A stretch of 56,048 nt of DNA from contig JAZNVP010000015.1 in NCBI GenBank assembly GCA_045592865.1, positions 1 to 56,048 of the forward strand, given 5' to 3'. Position 1 is the stretch's first letter. Every line of letters starts with the position of its first letter. The notes under the pieces are model-generated. The model had not been told where the DNA came from. It worked only from the letters and a program-made list of their open reading frames with translations, and did not search any database. The DNA comes from RGIG9114 sp045592865. GTDB taxonomy: Bacteria > Bacillota > Clostridia > Oscillospirales > JAGBHD01. This document shows positions 43,901-51,751 of this stretch, piece by piece. A program made the position numbers and the translations under genes.

Positions 43901-43969
43901 TTTTTAACCCCTTGTTATTTTTTTATATTCTTTACGGGAAATTTAAAAAAATTCTATTAAATAAGCCTA

Positions 43970-43998
43970 TTGTTAAAATGAGAAAATAGTTGTATAAT
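43970..43998 (+). promoter_or_regulatory. Promoter of rnhA
   Basis: TTGTTA (43970-43975), 17 bases, TATAAT (43993-43998), 29 bases before the ATG. Confidence 0.8.
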
Positions 43999-44027
43999 CG
44001 GTATAATAAAACAAATCGGAGAAAAAT

Positions 44028-44465
44028 ATGAAAGAAGTTATTATATACACAGACGGCGCCTGCAGCGGAAACCCCGGACCGGGAGGATACTGTGCAATAC
44101 TTACCTACGAAGAATATGAAAAGGTAGTCTCGGGCGGCGAAGCGAATACCACCAATAACAGAATGGAGCTCTCGGCAGTAGTCTTCGGACTTCGGGCTTT
44201 AAAAGAGCCCTGCGAAGTAAGGGTCGTAACCGATAGTAAATACTTTTCCGATGCTCTCGAGAAGGGTTGGCTTTCCGGCTGGGTCAAAAAAGGTTGGCGA
44301 AAAGCCAACAACAGTCCCGTTCTTAACACGGATCTCTGGGAAGAAATCCTCTCTCTTCTTAAGGTTCACAAAGTAACGGTCGATTGGATAAAGGGCCACG
44401 CAGGTCACCCGATGAACGAACGGTGTGATAAAATTGCGGTCGAAGAGAGCAAAAAGTTCAAATAA
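44028..44465 (+). CDS. rnhA: Ribonuclease HI
   Basis: Protein of 145 residues that cuts the RNA strand of RNA-DNA hybrids. It has the acidic catalytic set in YTDGACSGNPGPGGY, NNRMELSAV and VTDSKY, plus the late VDWIKGHAGHPMNERCD segment that completes the metal site. It lacks an N-terminal hybrid-binding domain. It is a single gene ahead of the nifS promoter. Confidence 0.96.
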   Translation: MKEVIIYTDGACSGNPGPGGYCAILTYEEYEKVVSGGEANTTNNRMELSAVVFGLRALKEPCEVRVVTDSKYFSDALEKGWLSGWVKKGWRKANNSPVLNTDLWEEILSLLKVHKVTVDWIKGHAGHPMNERCDKIAVEESKKFK

Positions 44466-44469
44466 GGCA

Positions 44470-44498
44470 TTGAAAATCAAGAAATAAAGGTATATAAT
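44470..44498 (+). promoter_or_regulatory. Promoter of the nifS-nifU-mnmA-queT run
   Basis: TTGAAA (44470-44475), 17 bases, TATAAT (44493-44498), 36 bases before the nifS ATG. No IscR gene is adjacent. Confidence 0.75.
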
Positions 44499-44534
44499 GT
44501 AGTGTGGACCGTTTTTATGCAAAAGGAGTTAAAA

Positions 44535-45713
44535 ATGAATAGATTTATATATGTTGATAACGCTGCAACAACGAAGCTTTCGCCGAAAGTTTTAGAAGCA
44601 ATGCAGCCTTATTTCTTGGAGGAATACGGAAACCCGAGCAGTATCTATGCTCTTGGCAGACGTTCCAAAAAAGCAATTGAAGACGCAAGAAGCGAGGTTG
44701 CCCGTCTTATCGGTGCCGAGCCTAAAGAGATCTTCTTCACCTCTTCGGGAACCGAAAGCGATAACTGGGCAATATTCGGAACCGCAAGAAGACTTCTTTC
44801 TAAAGGAAAGAACCACATTATCACTTCCGCTATAGAGCACCACGCAGTTCTTCACGCAGTTGCCGCTCTCGAAAAAGAGGGCTTCGAGGTAACCATTCTT
44901 CCCGTTAGTTCGGAAGGCTTTGTAGATCCCGAGGACGTTAAAAACGCAATAACCGATAAAACCGCCCTCGTAACAATAATGTATGCCAATAACGAGATAG
45001 GAACCGTTCAGCCTATCAAGGAAATTGCAGATATATGCCGCGAGAAAAAGGTCTATTTCCATACCGATGCCGTTCAGGCGGCAACCCATATTCCGATAGA
45101 CGTTAAAGAACTCGGCGTTGATATGCTTTCGATGTCGGCTCATAAGTTCCACGGACCTAAGGGAATAGGCATTTTCTATAAGAGAAAAGGCGCCGTTATA
45201 AATCAGCTTATGTATGGCGGAGGTCAGGAAAACGGCAAACGCCCCGCAACCGAAAACACCGCGTTTATCGTTGGTGCGGCTGAAGCCTTAAAAGAAGGCT
45301 GCGAAGGCTTAGAGAAAAGAGAAGAAAAACTCGGAGTCTTAAGAGACAGGCTCTGGGAAGGACTTAAATCGATCCCCAAGTGCCGCCTCAACGGTTCATT
45401 AGATAACCGTCTCAAAGGCAATCTCAACGTTTCCTTCGAGGGTGTTGAGGGCGAAGCGATCCTTCTTATGCTTGATAACAAAGGAATTGCCGCTTCCTCA
45501 GGCTCTGCCTGCACCTCGGGCGATCTTGACCCGAGCCACGTGCTTCTCGCTATCGGTTTAAAACATGAGGTAGCCCACGGAAGCGTCAGATATTCTCTCT
45601 CAGAAGATATAACAGAAGAGGATATCGATTATATAATCGAAGCCACCAAAGAGGTGATCGCGCGTCTTCGCGAAATGTCGCCCGTTTGGGAAAAGATAAA
45701 GAACGAAATCTAA
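44535..45713 (+). CDS. nifS: Cysteine desulfurase (NifS/IscS type)
   Basis: PLP enzyme of 392 residues (after the corrected start) that takes sulfur from cysteine. It has YVDNAATT at the N-terminus, the PLP-lysine segment SMSAHKFHGPKGIG, and the persulfide cysteine in SSGSACTSGDLDPSHVL. The ATG at 44535 follows AAAGGAG; an upstream TTG is not used. It stands before nifU and mnmA, so it feeds both iron-sulfur assembly and tRNA 2-thiouridine. Confidence 0.95.
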   Translation: MNRFIYVDNAATTKLSPKVLEAMQPYFLEEYGNPSSIYALGRRSKKAIEDARSEVARLIGAEPKEIFFTSSGTESDNWAIFGTARRLLSKGKNHIITSAIEHHAVLHAVAALEKEGFEVTILPVSSEGFVDPEDVKNAITDKTALVTIMYANNEIGTVQPIKEIADICREKKVYFHTDAVQAATHIPIDVKELGVDMLSMSAHKFHGPKGIGIFYKRKGAVINQLMYGGGQENGKRPATENTAFIVGAAEALKEGCEGLEKREEKLGVLRDRLWEGLKSIPKCRLNGSLDNRLKGNLNVSFEGVEGEAILLMLDNKGIAASSGSACTSGDLDPSHVLLAIGLKHEVAHGSVRYSLSEDITEEDIDYIIEATKEVIARLREMSPVWEKIKNEI

Positions 45714-45732
45714 CAGTTAAAAGGAGAAAGCT

Positions 45733-46167
45733 ATGTTATACAGTGATAAGGTTCTCGACCATTTCACCAACCCGAGAAACGTTGGCGAGATCGAAAATGC
45801 CGACGGTGTCGGCGAGGTTGGTAACGCAAAGTGCGGAGATATCATGAAAATGTATCTCAAGGTTGATGACGGCGTTATAACCGATATTAAATTCAAAACC
45901 TTCGGATGCGGTGCCGCTATTGCAACAAGCTCCATCGCAACCGAGCTTATAATCGGAAAGACCGTTGCAGAAGCATTAAAGGTAACCAATAAAGCAGTTA
46001 TCGAAGCGCTCGACGGTCTGCCCCCCGCTAAAATTCATTGCTCGGTTCTTGCAGAACAGGCTTTGAAAGCGGCCATCAGCGATTATTATAAGAGGCAGGG
46101 CATCGATCCTCTCCCGATAGTCGGAGAGATCGGAGACTGTGAAGCCTGCCACGCTCACCATGAGTAA
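45733..46167 (+). CDS. nifU: Iron-sulfur scaffold NifU/IscU
   Basis: Scaffold of 144 residues with conserved cysteines C34 (in KCGD), C59 (FGCGAA) and C103 (HCSVL). An unusual extra tail, DCEACHAHHE (135-144), adds two cysteines and three histidines and might bind metal; it is absent from classical IscU. AAAGGAG precedes the ATG 20 bases after nifS. The end overlaps mnmA by 8 bases. Confidence 0.93.
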   Translation: MLYSDKVLDHFTNPRNVGEIENADGVGEVGNAKCGDIMKMYLKVDDGVITDIKFKTFGCGAAIATSSIATELIIGKTVAEALKVTNKAVIEALDGLPPAKIHCSVLAEQALKAAISDYYKRQGIDPLPIVGEIGDCEACHAHHE

Positions 46168-47188
46168 AATACTGATTGCATTAAGCGGCGGAGTTGACTC
46201 TGCCGTCGTTGCAGAAAAACTTAAAAATGACGGGCATAAAGTCGAGGGTCTGTTTTTAAAGATGTCTCCTCTCCACGAAAACGGTGAAGAGGCCGCTAAA
46301 AGCACGGCGGACGCGCTCGGAATTCCCCTTCATATAGAAAACGCCACCGACCTTTTCAGTTCGGTGGTTATTTCCGATTTTCTGAATGAATATCTGAGCG
46401 GCAGGACCCCAAACCCCTGCATAATCTGTAACCCGCTTGTTAAATTCAAGCTTTTATACGATTTTGCCGTCAAAAACGGATTTGAAAAGATTGCAACGGG
46501 TCATTGGGCAAACCTAAAAGAAGAAAACGGCAAAAATTACGTCTCGGTAGCCCAAAACCGCAAAAAAGACCAGTCTTATATGCTCTACAGACTGCCCAAA
46601 GAAATTCTCGATATGCTAATCTTCCCGCTCGGCAATATTTCGGACAAAGCAGAGGTCAGAGAGATAGCGAAAAACGCCTCTCTCCCCAATTTCGCTTCTC
46701 CCGACAGTCAGGAGATATGTTTTATCGAGGGAGATTACAGTGAATATATCAAAGACCGATGCAAAAACATTAAATCGGGCTTTTTCATAGGCCCCGAAGG
46801 TGAAAACCTCGGTAGGCATAAGGGAATTATAAACTACACCGTCGGTCAGAGAAAAGGCCTCGGGGTTTCCTATAATTCTCCGCTCTACGTTAAAAGCATA
46901 AATGCAGAAAACGGAAACGTTTACCTCTGCCGTTCGGGCGAAGAATACTTCACCCACCTCTATCTCAGTAAGGTTTTCTTTCCTTACGCGGAAGAAAACA
47001 CCTTTAACGCTTCAGTCAAGGTGCGTTACAGTGCCTCGGGCGAGGAAGCAAAGGTAACAGTTCTTGAAAACGGAGACGCCGAAGTTATATTTGGGTGCCC
47101 CGTCAGAGCCGCCTGTCCGGGACAGTCCGCGGTATTCTATCGGGGAGACACCGTCATCGGCGGCGGTATAATTCTAAGCAGTAAATAA
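46160..47188 (+). CDS. mnmA: tRNA-specific 2-thiouridylase
   Basis: Protein of 342 residues that inserts sulfur at U34 of Lys, Glu and Gln tRNAs. PP-loop ALSGGVDSA (residues 7-15), catalytic cysteines in NPCIICN and SQEICFI, and the GQRKGLG region are all as in MnmA. The ATG at 46160 lies within the end of nifU (8-base overlap), so it is translated by coupling; the GTG at 46139 is rejected because MSKILIALSGG is the family start. Adjacent nifS is the sulfur donor. A preQ1 riboswitch and queT follow, another wobble-base modification. Confidence 0.96.
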   Translation: MSKILIALSGGVDSAVVAEKLKNDGHKVEGLFLKMSPLHENGEEAAKSTADALGIPLHIENATDLFSSVVISDFLNEYLSGRTPNPCIICNPLVKFKLLYDFAVKNGFEKIATGHWANLKEENGKNYVSVAQNRKKDQSYMLYRLPKEILDMLIFPLGNISDKAEVREIAKNASLPNFASPDSQEICFIEGDYSEYIKDRCKNIKSGFFIGPEGENLGRHKGIINYTVGQRKGLGVSYNSPLYVKSINAENGNVYLCRSGEEYFTHLYLSKVFFPYAEENTFNASVKVRYSASGEEAKVTVLENGDAEVIFGCPVRAACPGQSAVFYRGDTVIGGGIILSSK

Positions 47189-47192
47189 AAAA

Positions 47193-47229
47193 TGTCAGTC
47201 GATGAAACCTGACAAAAAACAAAACAAGG
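47193..47229 (+). promoter_or_regulatory. PreQ1-I riboswitch controlling queT
   Basis: A 6-bp stem TGTCAG (47193-47198) / CTGACA (47209-47214) encloses a 10-base loop TCGATGAAAC. It is followed by an A-rich tail ending AACAAAACAAGG. The fold and tail closely match known small preQ1-I aptamers, whose 3' tail pairs back into the loop when preQ1 binds. Here that tail runs into the ribosome site AAGGAG of queT, so ligand binding should block translation. It sits in the 51-base gap after mnmA. Confidence 0.85.
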
Positions 47230-47239
47230 AGTGTTTAAA

Positions 47240-47743
47240 TTGAATAAGGTTAAAAAGTTGGTGTTTTCGTCTCTTTTGGCCGCGATATACACGGTTCTCA
47301 CCGTCGCCACCCCCTTTATGAGTTACGGCGCAGTCCAGTTCAGAATAAGCGAGGCTATGTGTTTTCTCCCCGCCGTGATGCCTCATAGCACCGTCGGCGT
47401 GGTGCTCGGTTGTTTTATAACCAACCTGCTCGGCGCTTTCTCGGGTGCTAACCCGATAGGTATTATAGATAGCGTTGTAGGAAGCACGGCGACCCTTCTA
47501 TCCTGTCTTGCGGTGAGATACCTTTTCAAAAAGATCAAAAACAGAAAACTTTTAGGACTTATTCTCCCCACTCCCGTTATCCTTTTCAACAGCGTGATTA
47601 TCGGACTCGAACTTGTCCTTATATACCCCCCTGCAACCCTTTTAAAATTTCTGTCTTTTGCAGGATCGGTAGGACTCGGCGAAGCCGCCGTTTTATACAC
47701 GTTAGGAAATATTCTTTTATATTATCTGTTAAAAAAGAAATGA
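47240..47743 (+). CDS. queT: Queuosine-precursor transporter QueT
   Basis: Small membrane protein of 167 residues with about five hydrophobic helices, resembling the substrate (S) component of energy-coupling factor transporters for preQ1 or queuine-type precursors. The phrases FSSLLAAIYTVLTVATPFMSYG and GEAAVLYTLGNILLYYLL are typical. The TTG start at 47240 is chosen because the ribosome site AAGGAG lies 8 bases upstream; a GTG at 47231 would overlap that site. The riboswitch immediately upstream supports the function. The ECF energising components are elsewhere. Confidence 0.9.
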   Translation: MNKVKKLVFSSLLAAIYTVLTVATPFMSYGAVQFRISEAMCFLPAVMPHSTVGVVLGCFITNLLGAFSGANPIGIIDSVVGSTATLLSCLAVRYLFKKIKNRKLLGLILPTPVILFNSVIIGLELVLIYPPATLLKFLSFAGSVGLGEAAVLYTLGNILLYYLLKKK

Positions 47744-47754
47744 GGTGAAGACCC

Positions 47755-48348
47755 GTGTGGGAAAAAATATTCATATTTCCGGAAGAACCCGATTTTAACG
47801 TGGTTCCCCCGTTAAAGTTATGTCATTTCCCCTTTGCAAACGGGTCGTGGCGTCCTTTTTGCCACCTTTCAATCTCTTTTGTTAAAAACAAGGGAATAAG
47901 CTGCCGCTTTAAGCCCTTTGAAGCAGAACCCAAAATAAATAAAGATGATATCCTCGGCGGAAACGCATTCACCGTATCCTTTAAAAACCCCGAGAATAAT
48001 CGATATCTAAAACTCACCTTCAGTCCCGATGGGGCCCTTTTAAATGCGCCCGAAAGCAAATTTACCCCCACGGTATCAGCGGCCAAAAAGGGTGAGGACC
48101 AACAGGGCGACTATTTTTTAACGGGCATTTTCCTTTCCCTCTCATTATTGAAGGAACAACTCGGGATAGAGGATATAAAAGAGGGTTCAAAACTCCTTTT
48201 CAACGCCTTTTACAGTATTATGGAGAACGATAAGGGATACACGCCTCACTTTGCTTCCCTATTCGATAATTCCGATAAAAATACCCCTCTCGAAAGGCTA
48301 TCTGACCCCCAGAATAACAGCATTATAACCGCAGTAGAATTTTATTAA
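47755..48348 (+). CDS. Unknown protein, possibly CBM9/DOMON-like
   Basis: Protein of 197 residues with no confident family. It is predicted soluble, with no signal peptide or membrane segment. An alternating hydrophobic pattern and the phrases FANGSWRPFCHLSISF and FKPFEAEPKIN resemble the jelly-roll CBM9/DOMON-like proteins that compare a sugar surface, but no binding residues were recognised. GTG start with GAGGTGA upstream. It is the last gene before a strong terminator and is probably co-transcribed with queT (11-base gap). Assignment is tentative. Confidence 0.45.
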   Translation: MWEKIFIFPEEPDFNVVPPLKLCHFPFANGSWRPFCHLSISFVKNKGISCRFKPFEAEPKINKDDILGGNAFTVSFKNPENNRYLKLTFSPDGALLNAPESKFTPTVSAAKKGEDQQGDYFLTGIFLSLSLLKEQLGIEDIKEGSKLLFNAFYSIMENDKGYTPHFASLFDNSDKNTPLERLSDPQNNSIITAVEFY

Positions 48349-48376
48349 AAAACGGCTTAAAAAAGCCGTTTTTTTT
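48347..48376 (+). terminator. Terminator ending the nifS-queT run
   Basis: AAAACGGCTT / AAGCCGTTTT stem followed by TTTTTT. Confidence 0.9.
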
Positions 48377-48387
48377 GCATTTTTTAC

Positions 48388-48416
48388 TTGACTTTCAGAG
48401 CGTTTTGTATTATAAT
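48388..48416 (+). promoter_or_regulatory. Promoter of ylxM-ffh
   Basis: TTGACT (48388-48393), 17 bases, TATAAT (48411-48416). Start expected near 48423, exactly where a hairpin begins. Confidence 0.85.
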
Positions 48417-48422
48417 AAAACC

Positions 48423-48442
48423 GTAAAGTGTTTCCACTTTAC
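48423..48442 (+). promoter_or_regulatory. 5'-terminal mRNA hairpin of ylxM
   Basis: Perfect 8-bp stem GTAAAGTG / CACTTTAC with a TTTC loop, starting at the predicted transcript end. Such 5' hairpins protect mRNA from 5'-dependent decay by RNase J. It lies 12 bases before the ribosome site. Confidence 0.55.
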
Positions 48443-48469
48443 ATCTATCGACGGAAGAGGTGTAAAAAG

Positions 48470-48841
48470 GTGGCAAAAGATCTTAAAATTTCGGTTTTGC
48501 TCGACTTTTACGGTAATATGTTGACCGATAAACAGAGAGACGTTCTTGAACTCTATTATAACGAAGATCTTTCCCTTGGTGAGATCGGAAATTATGAGGG
48601 AATAAGCCGTCAGGGAGTCAGAGATTCCATAAAACGCGGCGAAGCAGTTCTCTTGGAACTCGAAGAAAAACTCGGTCTTTATGAAAAAACCAAAAATCTT
48701 GATGATAACCTCAAAGAAATTTTTGAACTCGCTTTAAAAATCGAAGCAGTTAACGATAAATTCTTTTATTCCGCCGATATAACTGCGGCAGCAAAAGAAA
48801 TTCAGAAAAAAGCAGAAAAATCTCTTGAGGCAACAGTTTAG
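48470..48841 (+). CDS. ylxM: YlxM-family signal-recognition helper
   Basis: Protein of 123 residues with an N-terminal sigma-70 region 4-like helix-turn-helix (LTDKQRDVLELYYNEDLSLGEIG, of which the helix-turn-helix core is the family mark). YlxM binds the SRP in Firmicutes and tunes Ffh. GTG start at 48470 with GAAGAGGTG upstream; an upstream frame to 48428 lacks a ribosome site. It lies 11 bases before ffh. Confidence 0.9.
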   Translation: MAKDLKISVLLDFYGNMLTDKQRDVLELYYNEDLSLGEIGNYEGISRQGVRDSIKRGEAVLLELEEKLGLYEKTKNLDDNLKEIFELALKIEAVNDKFFYSADITAAAKEIQKKAEKSLEATV

Positions 48842-48852
48842 GAGGAAACGCA

Positions 48853-50184
48853 TTGGCATTTGAAAGCCTATCCGAAAAACTTTCCGCGGCCTTTAAAAAA
48901 CTCAAGTCGAAAGGAAGGCTCACCGAGGCAGATATCAAAGCCTCAATGCGTGAGATAAAACTTTCTCTCCTTGAAGCCGACGTTAACTATAAGGTTGCAA
49001 AGGATTTCGTTGCAGCAGTCAGCGAGAAATGCTTGGGAGCCGATGTCCTCGAAAGTTTAACACCTGCCCAGCAGGTTATAAAAATAGTTAACTCCGAGCT
49101 TATCTCCTTAATGGGCGGAGATAAGGCTCATAAAATAAATTTTGCATCCAAAGGCCCGTCGGTTATAATGATGTGCGGTCTTCAGGGTGCAGGTAAAACG
49201 ACCCATGCGGCTAAACTCGCAAAATATTTTAAGGATAACGAAAAACGCCCCTTGCTCGTCGGATGCGACGTTTATAGACCTGCCGCTATCGATCAGCTCA
49301 AGATCGTCGGTGAAAAAGCAGGTGTCCCCGTTTACGAGGAAGGTCAGGGCAACCCCGTAGAAATAGCGCGTCACGCTGTTTCTCACGCTAAGGACCACGG
49401 AAACGATATCGTTATTCTCGACACCGCGGGCCGCCTTCATATCGACACCGAGCTTATGAATGAGCTTAAAGATATAAAAGCAAAAACCGAGCCGAGCGAG
49501 ATAATCTTAGTGCTCGACGCTATGACCGGTCAGGACGCGGTTAACGTGGCTTCCACCTTCAACGAAGCATTGGGGTTCGATTCCGTTATCCTCACCAAGC
49601 TCGACGGTGATACCCGAGGCGGTGCCGCCCTTTCGATCTTAAGCGTAACGAGTAAGCCGGTAAAATTCGCAGGTATTGGTGAAAAAATAACCGACCTCGA
49701 GCCTTTCCATCCCGAAAGAATGGCTTCAAGAATTTTAGGAATGGGCGATATGCTCACCCTTATCGAAAAAGCCGAAAAGGAATTTGATGAAAAGGAAGCC
49801 TTAAAACTTACCAAAAAGATCAAGGAAAATAAATTCGATCTCAACGATCTTTTAGACCAGATGCAGCAGATAAGAAAAATGGGCTCTATCCAGGATATCC
49901 TCGGAATGATCCCCGGTGCATCTAAAATAAACCCTAACGATATCGATGAGAAAAAGCTTTTCGTTACCGAAGCCGTCATTCAGTCGATGACCAAAAAGGA
50001 AAGAGAAAAGCCCTCTATAATAAATCCTTCAAGGAAAAGAAGAATTGCCGCAGGCAGCGGAACCGAGGTTCAGGACGTTAACAGGGTTTTAAAGCAGTAT
50101 GAACAGATGAATAAAATGTTCAAGCAGATGGGAAAAATGAAGGGCAAAAAAGGAAGATTTAACCCATCAATGTTCGGTATGTAA
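48853..50184 (+). CDS. ffh: Signal recognition particle protein Ffh
   Basis: GTPase of 443 residues that targets nascent membrane and secreted proteins to the Sec translocon with the SRP RNA and FtsY. N domain, G motifs GLQGAGKTTHAAKLA, DTAGR and TKLDGD, and a methionine-rich M domain (about 300-443, ending KKGRFNPSMFGM) are present. TTG start with AGGAGG upstream. No 4.5S RNA gene was seen in the window. Confidence 0.96.
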   Translation: MAFESLSEKLSAAFKKLKSKGRLTEADIKASMREIKLSLLEADVNYKVAKDFVAAVSEKCLGADVLESLTPAQQVIKIVNSELISLMGGDKAHKINFASKGPSVIMMCGLQGAGKTTHAAKLAKYFKDNEKRPLLVGCDVYRPAAIDQLKIVGEKAGVPVYEEGQGNPVEIARHAVSHAKDHGNDIVILDTAGRLHIDTELMNELKDIKAKTEPSEIILVLDAMTGQDAVNVASTFNEALGFDSVILTKLDGDTRGGAALSILSVTSKPVKFAGIGEKITDLEPFHPERMASRILGMGDMLTLIEKAEKEFDEKEALKLTKKIKENKFDLNDLLDQMQQIRKMGSIQDILGMIPGASKINPNDIDEKKLFVTEAVIQSMTKKEREKPSIINPSRKRRIAAGSGTEVQDVNRVLKQYEQMNKMFKQMGKMKGKKGRFNPSMFGM

Positions 50185-50238
50185 TCCAAATTGGATTCAG
50201 ATATAAAAATTTTTAATCACTTTTGGGGGTGAATTATT

Positions 50239-50481
50239 ATGGCAGTTAAAATCAGACTTCGCAGAATGGGTGCTAAGAAGAATCCTTTCTACAGAATCGT
50301 AGTAGCAGACTCCAGATACCCGAGAGACGGTAGATTTATCGAGGAAATCGGTTATTATGATCCGATGCCCAATCCGTCTGTAGTAAAGGTTGATGCAGAG
50401 AAGGCTAAAAACTGGATCTCAAACGGTGCTCAGCCTACTGATACCGTTAAAGTGCTTCTGAAAAAAGAAGGTATTCTTTAA
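50239..50481 (+). CDS. rpsP: 30S ribosomal protein S16
   Basis: Protein of 80 residues starting MAVKIRLRRMGAKKNPFYRI, with the PRDGRFIEEIGYYDP motif and all of the core fold. Follows ffh after a 54-base gap, as is usual. A ribosome site GGGGGTG precedes the ATG. Confidence 0.96.
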   Translation: MAVKIRLRRMGAKKNPFYRIVVADSRYPRDGRFIEEIGYYDPMPNPSVVKVDAEKAKNWISNGAQPTDTVKVLLKKEGIL

Positions 50482-50520
50482 TCGGTAAGATCGCCGATTA
50501 AGTTCGGCATCCGCAATTTA

Positions 50521-50546
50521 AAAGCCCCTGTTTCTCGGGGCTTTTT
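50521..50546 (+). terminator. Terminator after rpsP
   Basis: AAAGCCCC / GGGGCTTTTT stem. Usually rpsP and khpA are read together, so termination may be partial. A second short stem ATCGG/CCGAT lies upstream. Confidence 0.8.
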
Positions 50547-50592
50547 AGGACGCCTTTTTATAAAGGCTCATATAGGAAAGGAAACTCTTAAA

Positions 50593-50832
50593 ATGGATAT
50601 GACTAATCTCATTAAAACCATCGCAGAGGGCCTTGTTGACGATAAGAGCGCGGTTAAAGTCACCGCCGACGAACCTAACGAAAACGGTGTCGTTGTTTAC
50701 CATCTTAACGTAGCACCCGATGATATGGGAAGAGTAATCGGAAAGAAAGGCAGAATTGCAAAAGCAATGCGCTCCATTGTTAAAAGCGCCGCTATAAAAA
50801 ATAACGTGTCTGTCTTGGTCGAGATTGACTAA
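50593..50832 (+). CDS. khpA: RNA-binding KH-domain protein KhpA
   Basis: Single KH domain of 79 residues (also known as YlqC/KhpA). The GxxG loop reads GKKG within MGRVIGKKGRIAKAMRS. KhpA binds many RNAs, often with KhpB, and affects cell shape and division in streptococci. The ATG follows AAAGGAAA. In most Firmicutes rimM-trmD-rplS come next, but here they do not. Confidence 0.92.
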   Translation: MDMTNLIKTIAEGLVDDKSAVKVTADEPNENGVVVYHLNVAPDDMGRVIGKKGRIAKAMRSIVKSAAIKNNVSVLVEID

Positions 50833-50836
50833 TCTT

Positions 50837-50862
50837 AAACGGTCGCTCCGGCGGCCGTTTTT
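50837..50862 (+). terminator. Terminator after khpA
   Basis: AAACGGTCGC / GCGGCCGTTTTT stem with one wobble pair and a TCCG loop. Confidence 0.8.
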
Positions 50863-50883
50863 CATTAGAAAGGAATGGAGTTT

Positions 50884-51492
50884 ATGTCTTCTAAGGAAGA
50901 ATTGAAAGTTGAAGCCGAAGCCTTTTTCGGAGAATTCAAAAAGGTTCAGAAAGAATATAATCGCCTTATGGCTCTCCGCGAGGAGAAATTAGGGGTCCTC
51001 GGATATATAAGCTATGCCACGCTTTTCGTAGGCGTTATGGCACTTGTAGCGCTAAGAATAAACAGCTTCAAGGGAGCGTATCTCTATATCCTTATAGGTG
51101 CCCTCGTCGCCGCTTCTGCTATTTATATCCTCGTAAGCCAGATATTTATCGGTATATACGAGAAAAAAGGCAAGAAGAAAAGGGATAAGGAATTTTCCGA
51201 AATAAAGACGCAGTATAATAAACTCCTCAGTAAAAGAGACTTCTACCTCGCCCTCAAAGAATGCGATTTCGACGAAGAAAAAGCGGCTAAACTTATAAAG
51301 GACAGAGCCGCCGCCGAAAAACAGAGAAAGGCAGAAGAAAAACAAAAAAGAACCGTCGTTAAAAATAGGTTCGACGATAGCGTATGTGTTTACTGTAAAA
51401 AAGGCATCTGTAACTTTGAGGCAGACGAAACGGTTTACTCCTTCAGATGTAACCCCGAAAACTGCCAGTGGAAAAGCAATAAAAAACTGTAA
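50884..51492 (+). CDS. Unknown protein with two membrane segments and cysteine cluster
   Basis: Protein of 202 residues, family not recognised. Two membrane helices (about 41-60 and 65-87, YISYATLFVGVMALVAL and YILIGALVAASAIYILV) separate a charged coiled-coil-like N-terminus from a long lysine/glutamate-rich helical region (about 90-160). The C-terminus has a cysteine cluster C-x2-C-x4-C and then C-x4-C, fitting a zinc ribbon. It replaces rimM/trmD in the usual ffh operon order. The ATG at 50884 is preferred over the ATG at 50875 because the AGGA site is too close to the latter. No function is claimed. Confidence 0.6.
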   Translation: MSSKEELKVEAEAFFGEFKKVQKEYNRLMALREEKLGVLGYISYATLFVGVMALVALRINSFKGAYLYILIGALVAASAIYILVSQIFIGIYEKKGKKKRDKEFSEIKTQYNKLLSKRDFYLALKECDFDEEKAAKLIKDRAAAEKQRKAEEKQKRTVVKNRFDDSVCVYCKKGICNFEADETVYSFRCNPENCQWKSNKKL

Positions 51493-51506
51493 GCGCGGTG
51501 TCCGAT

Positions 51507-51710
51507 ATGATAAAATTAAATGCTTTAGAATTGCTCCGTAAAAACGGCAAAACAAAATACTGGCTTTATAAACAGCTCGGTATGAGTTATCAGAATTTCA
51601 GCAGAATGGTAAACAACCAGACAAAATCCATAAGATACGAAAACATCGAAACAATGTGTCTGCTTTTCGGTTGCACACCTAACGAGCTTTTCACAATAAC
51701 AGAAGACTAA
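51507..51710 (+). CDS. Small XRE/Cro-like DNA-binding protein
   Basis: Protein of 67 residues made almost entirely of one Cro-type helix-turn-helix (LNALELLRKNGKTKYWLYKQLG, then the recognition helix region SYQNFSRMVNN). It resembles the short phage or toxin-antitoxin style XRE regulators. It starts 14 bases after the membrane protein and may regulate it. A GTG at 51498 would add three residues; the ATG at 51507 is chosen with only a weak GCGGTG site. Terminator follows. Confidence 0.75.
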   Translation: MIKLNALELLRKNGKTKYWLYKQLGMSYQNFSRMVNNQTKSIRYENIETMCLLFGCTPNELFTITED

Positions 51711-51748
51711 AAAACTCCCGAAAGGTTAAAAACTTTCGGGAGTTTTTT
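51711..51748. terminator. Bidirectional terminator
   Basis: 14-bp stem AAAACTCCCGAAAG / CTTTCGGGAGTTTT with an 8-base loop and T-runs both ways, between convergent genes. Confidence 0.92.
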
Positions 51749-51751
51749 AAA

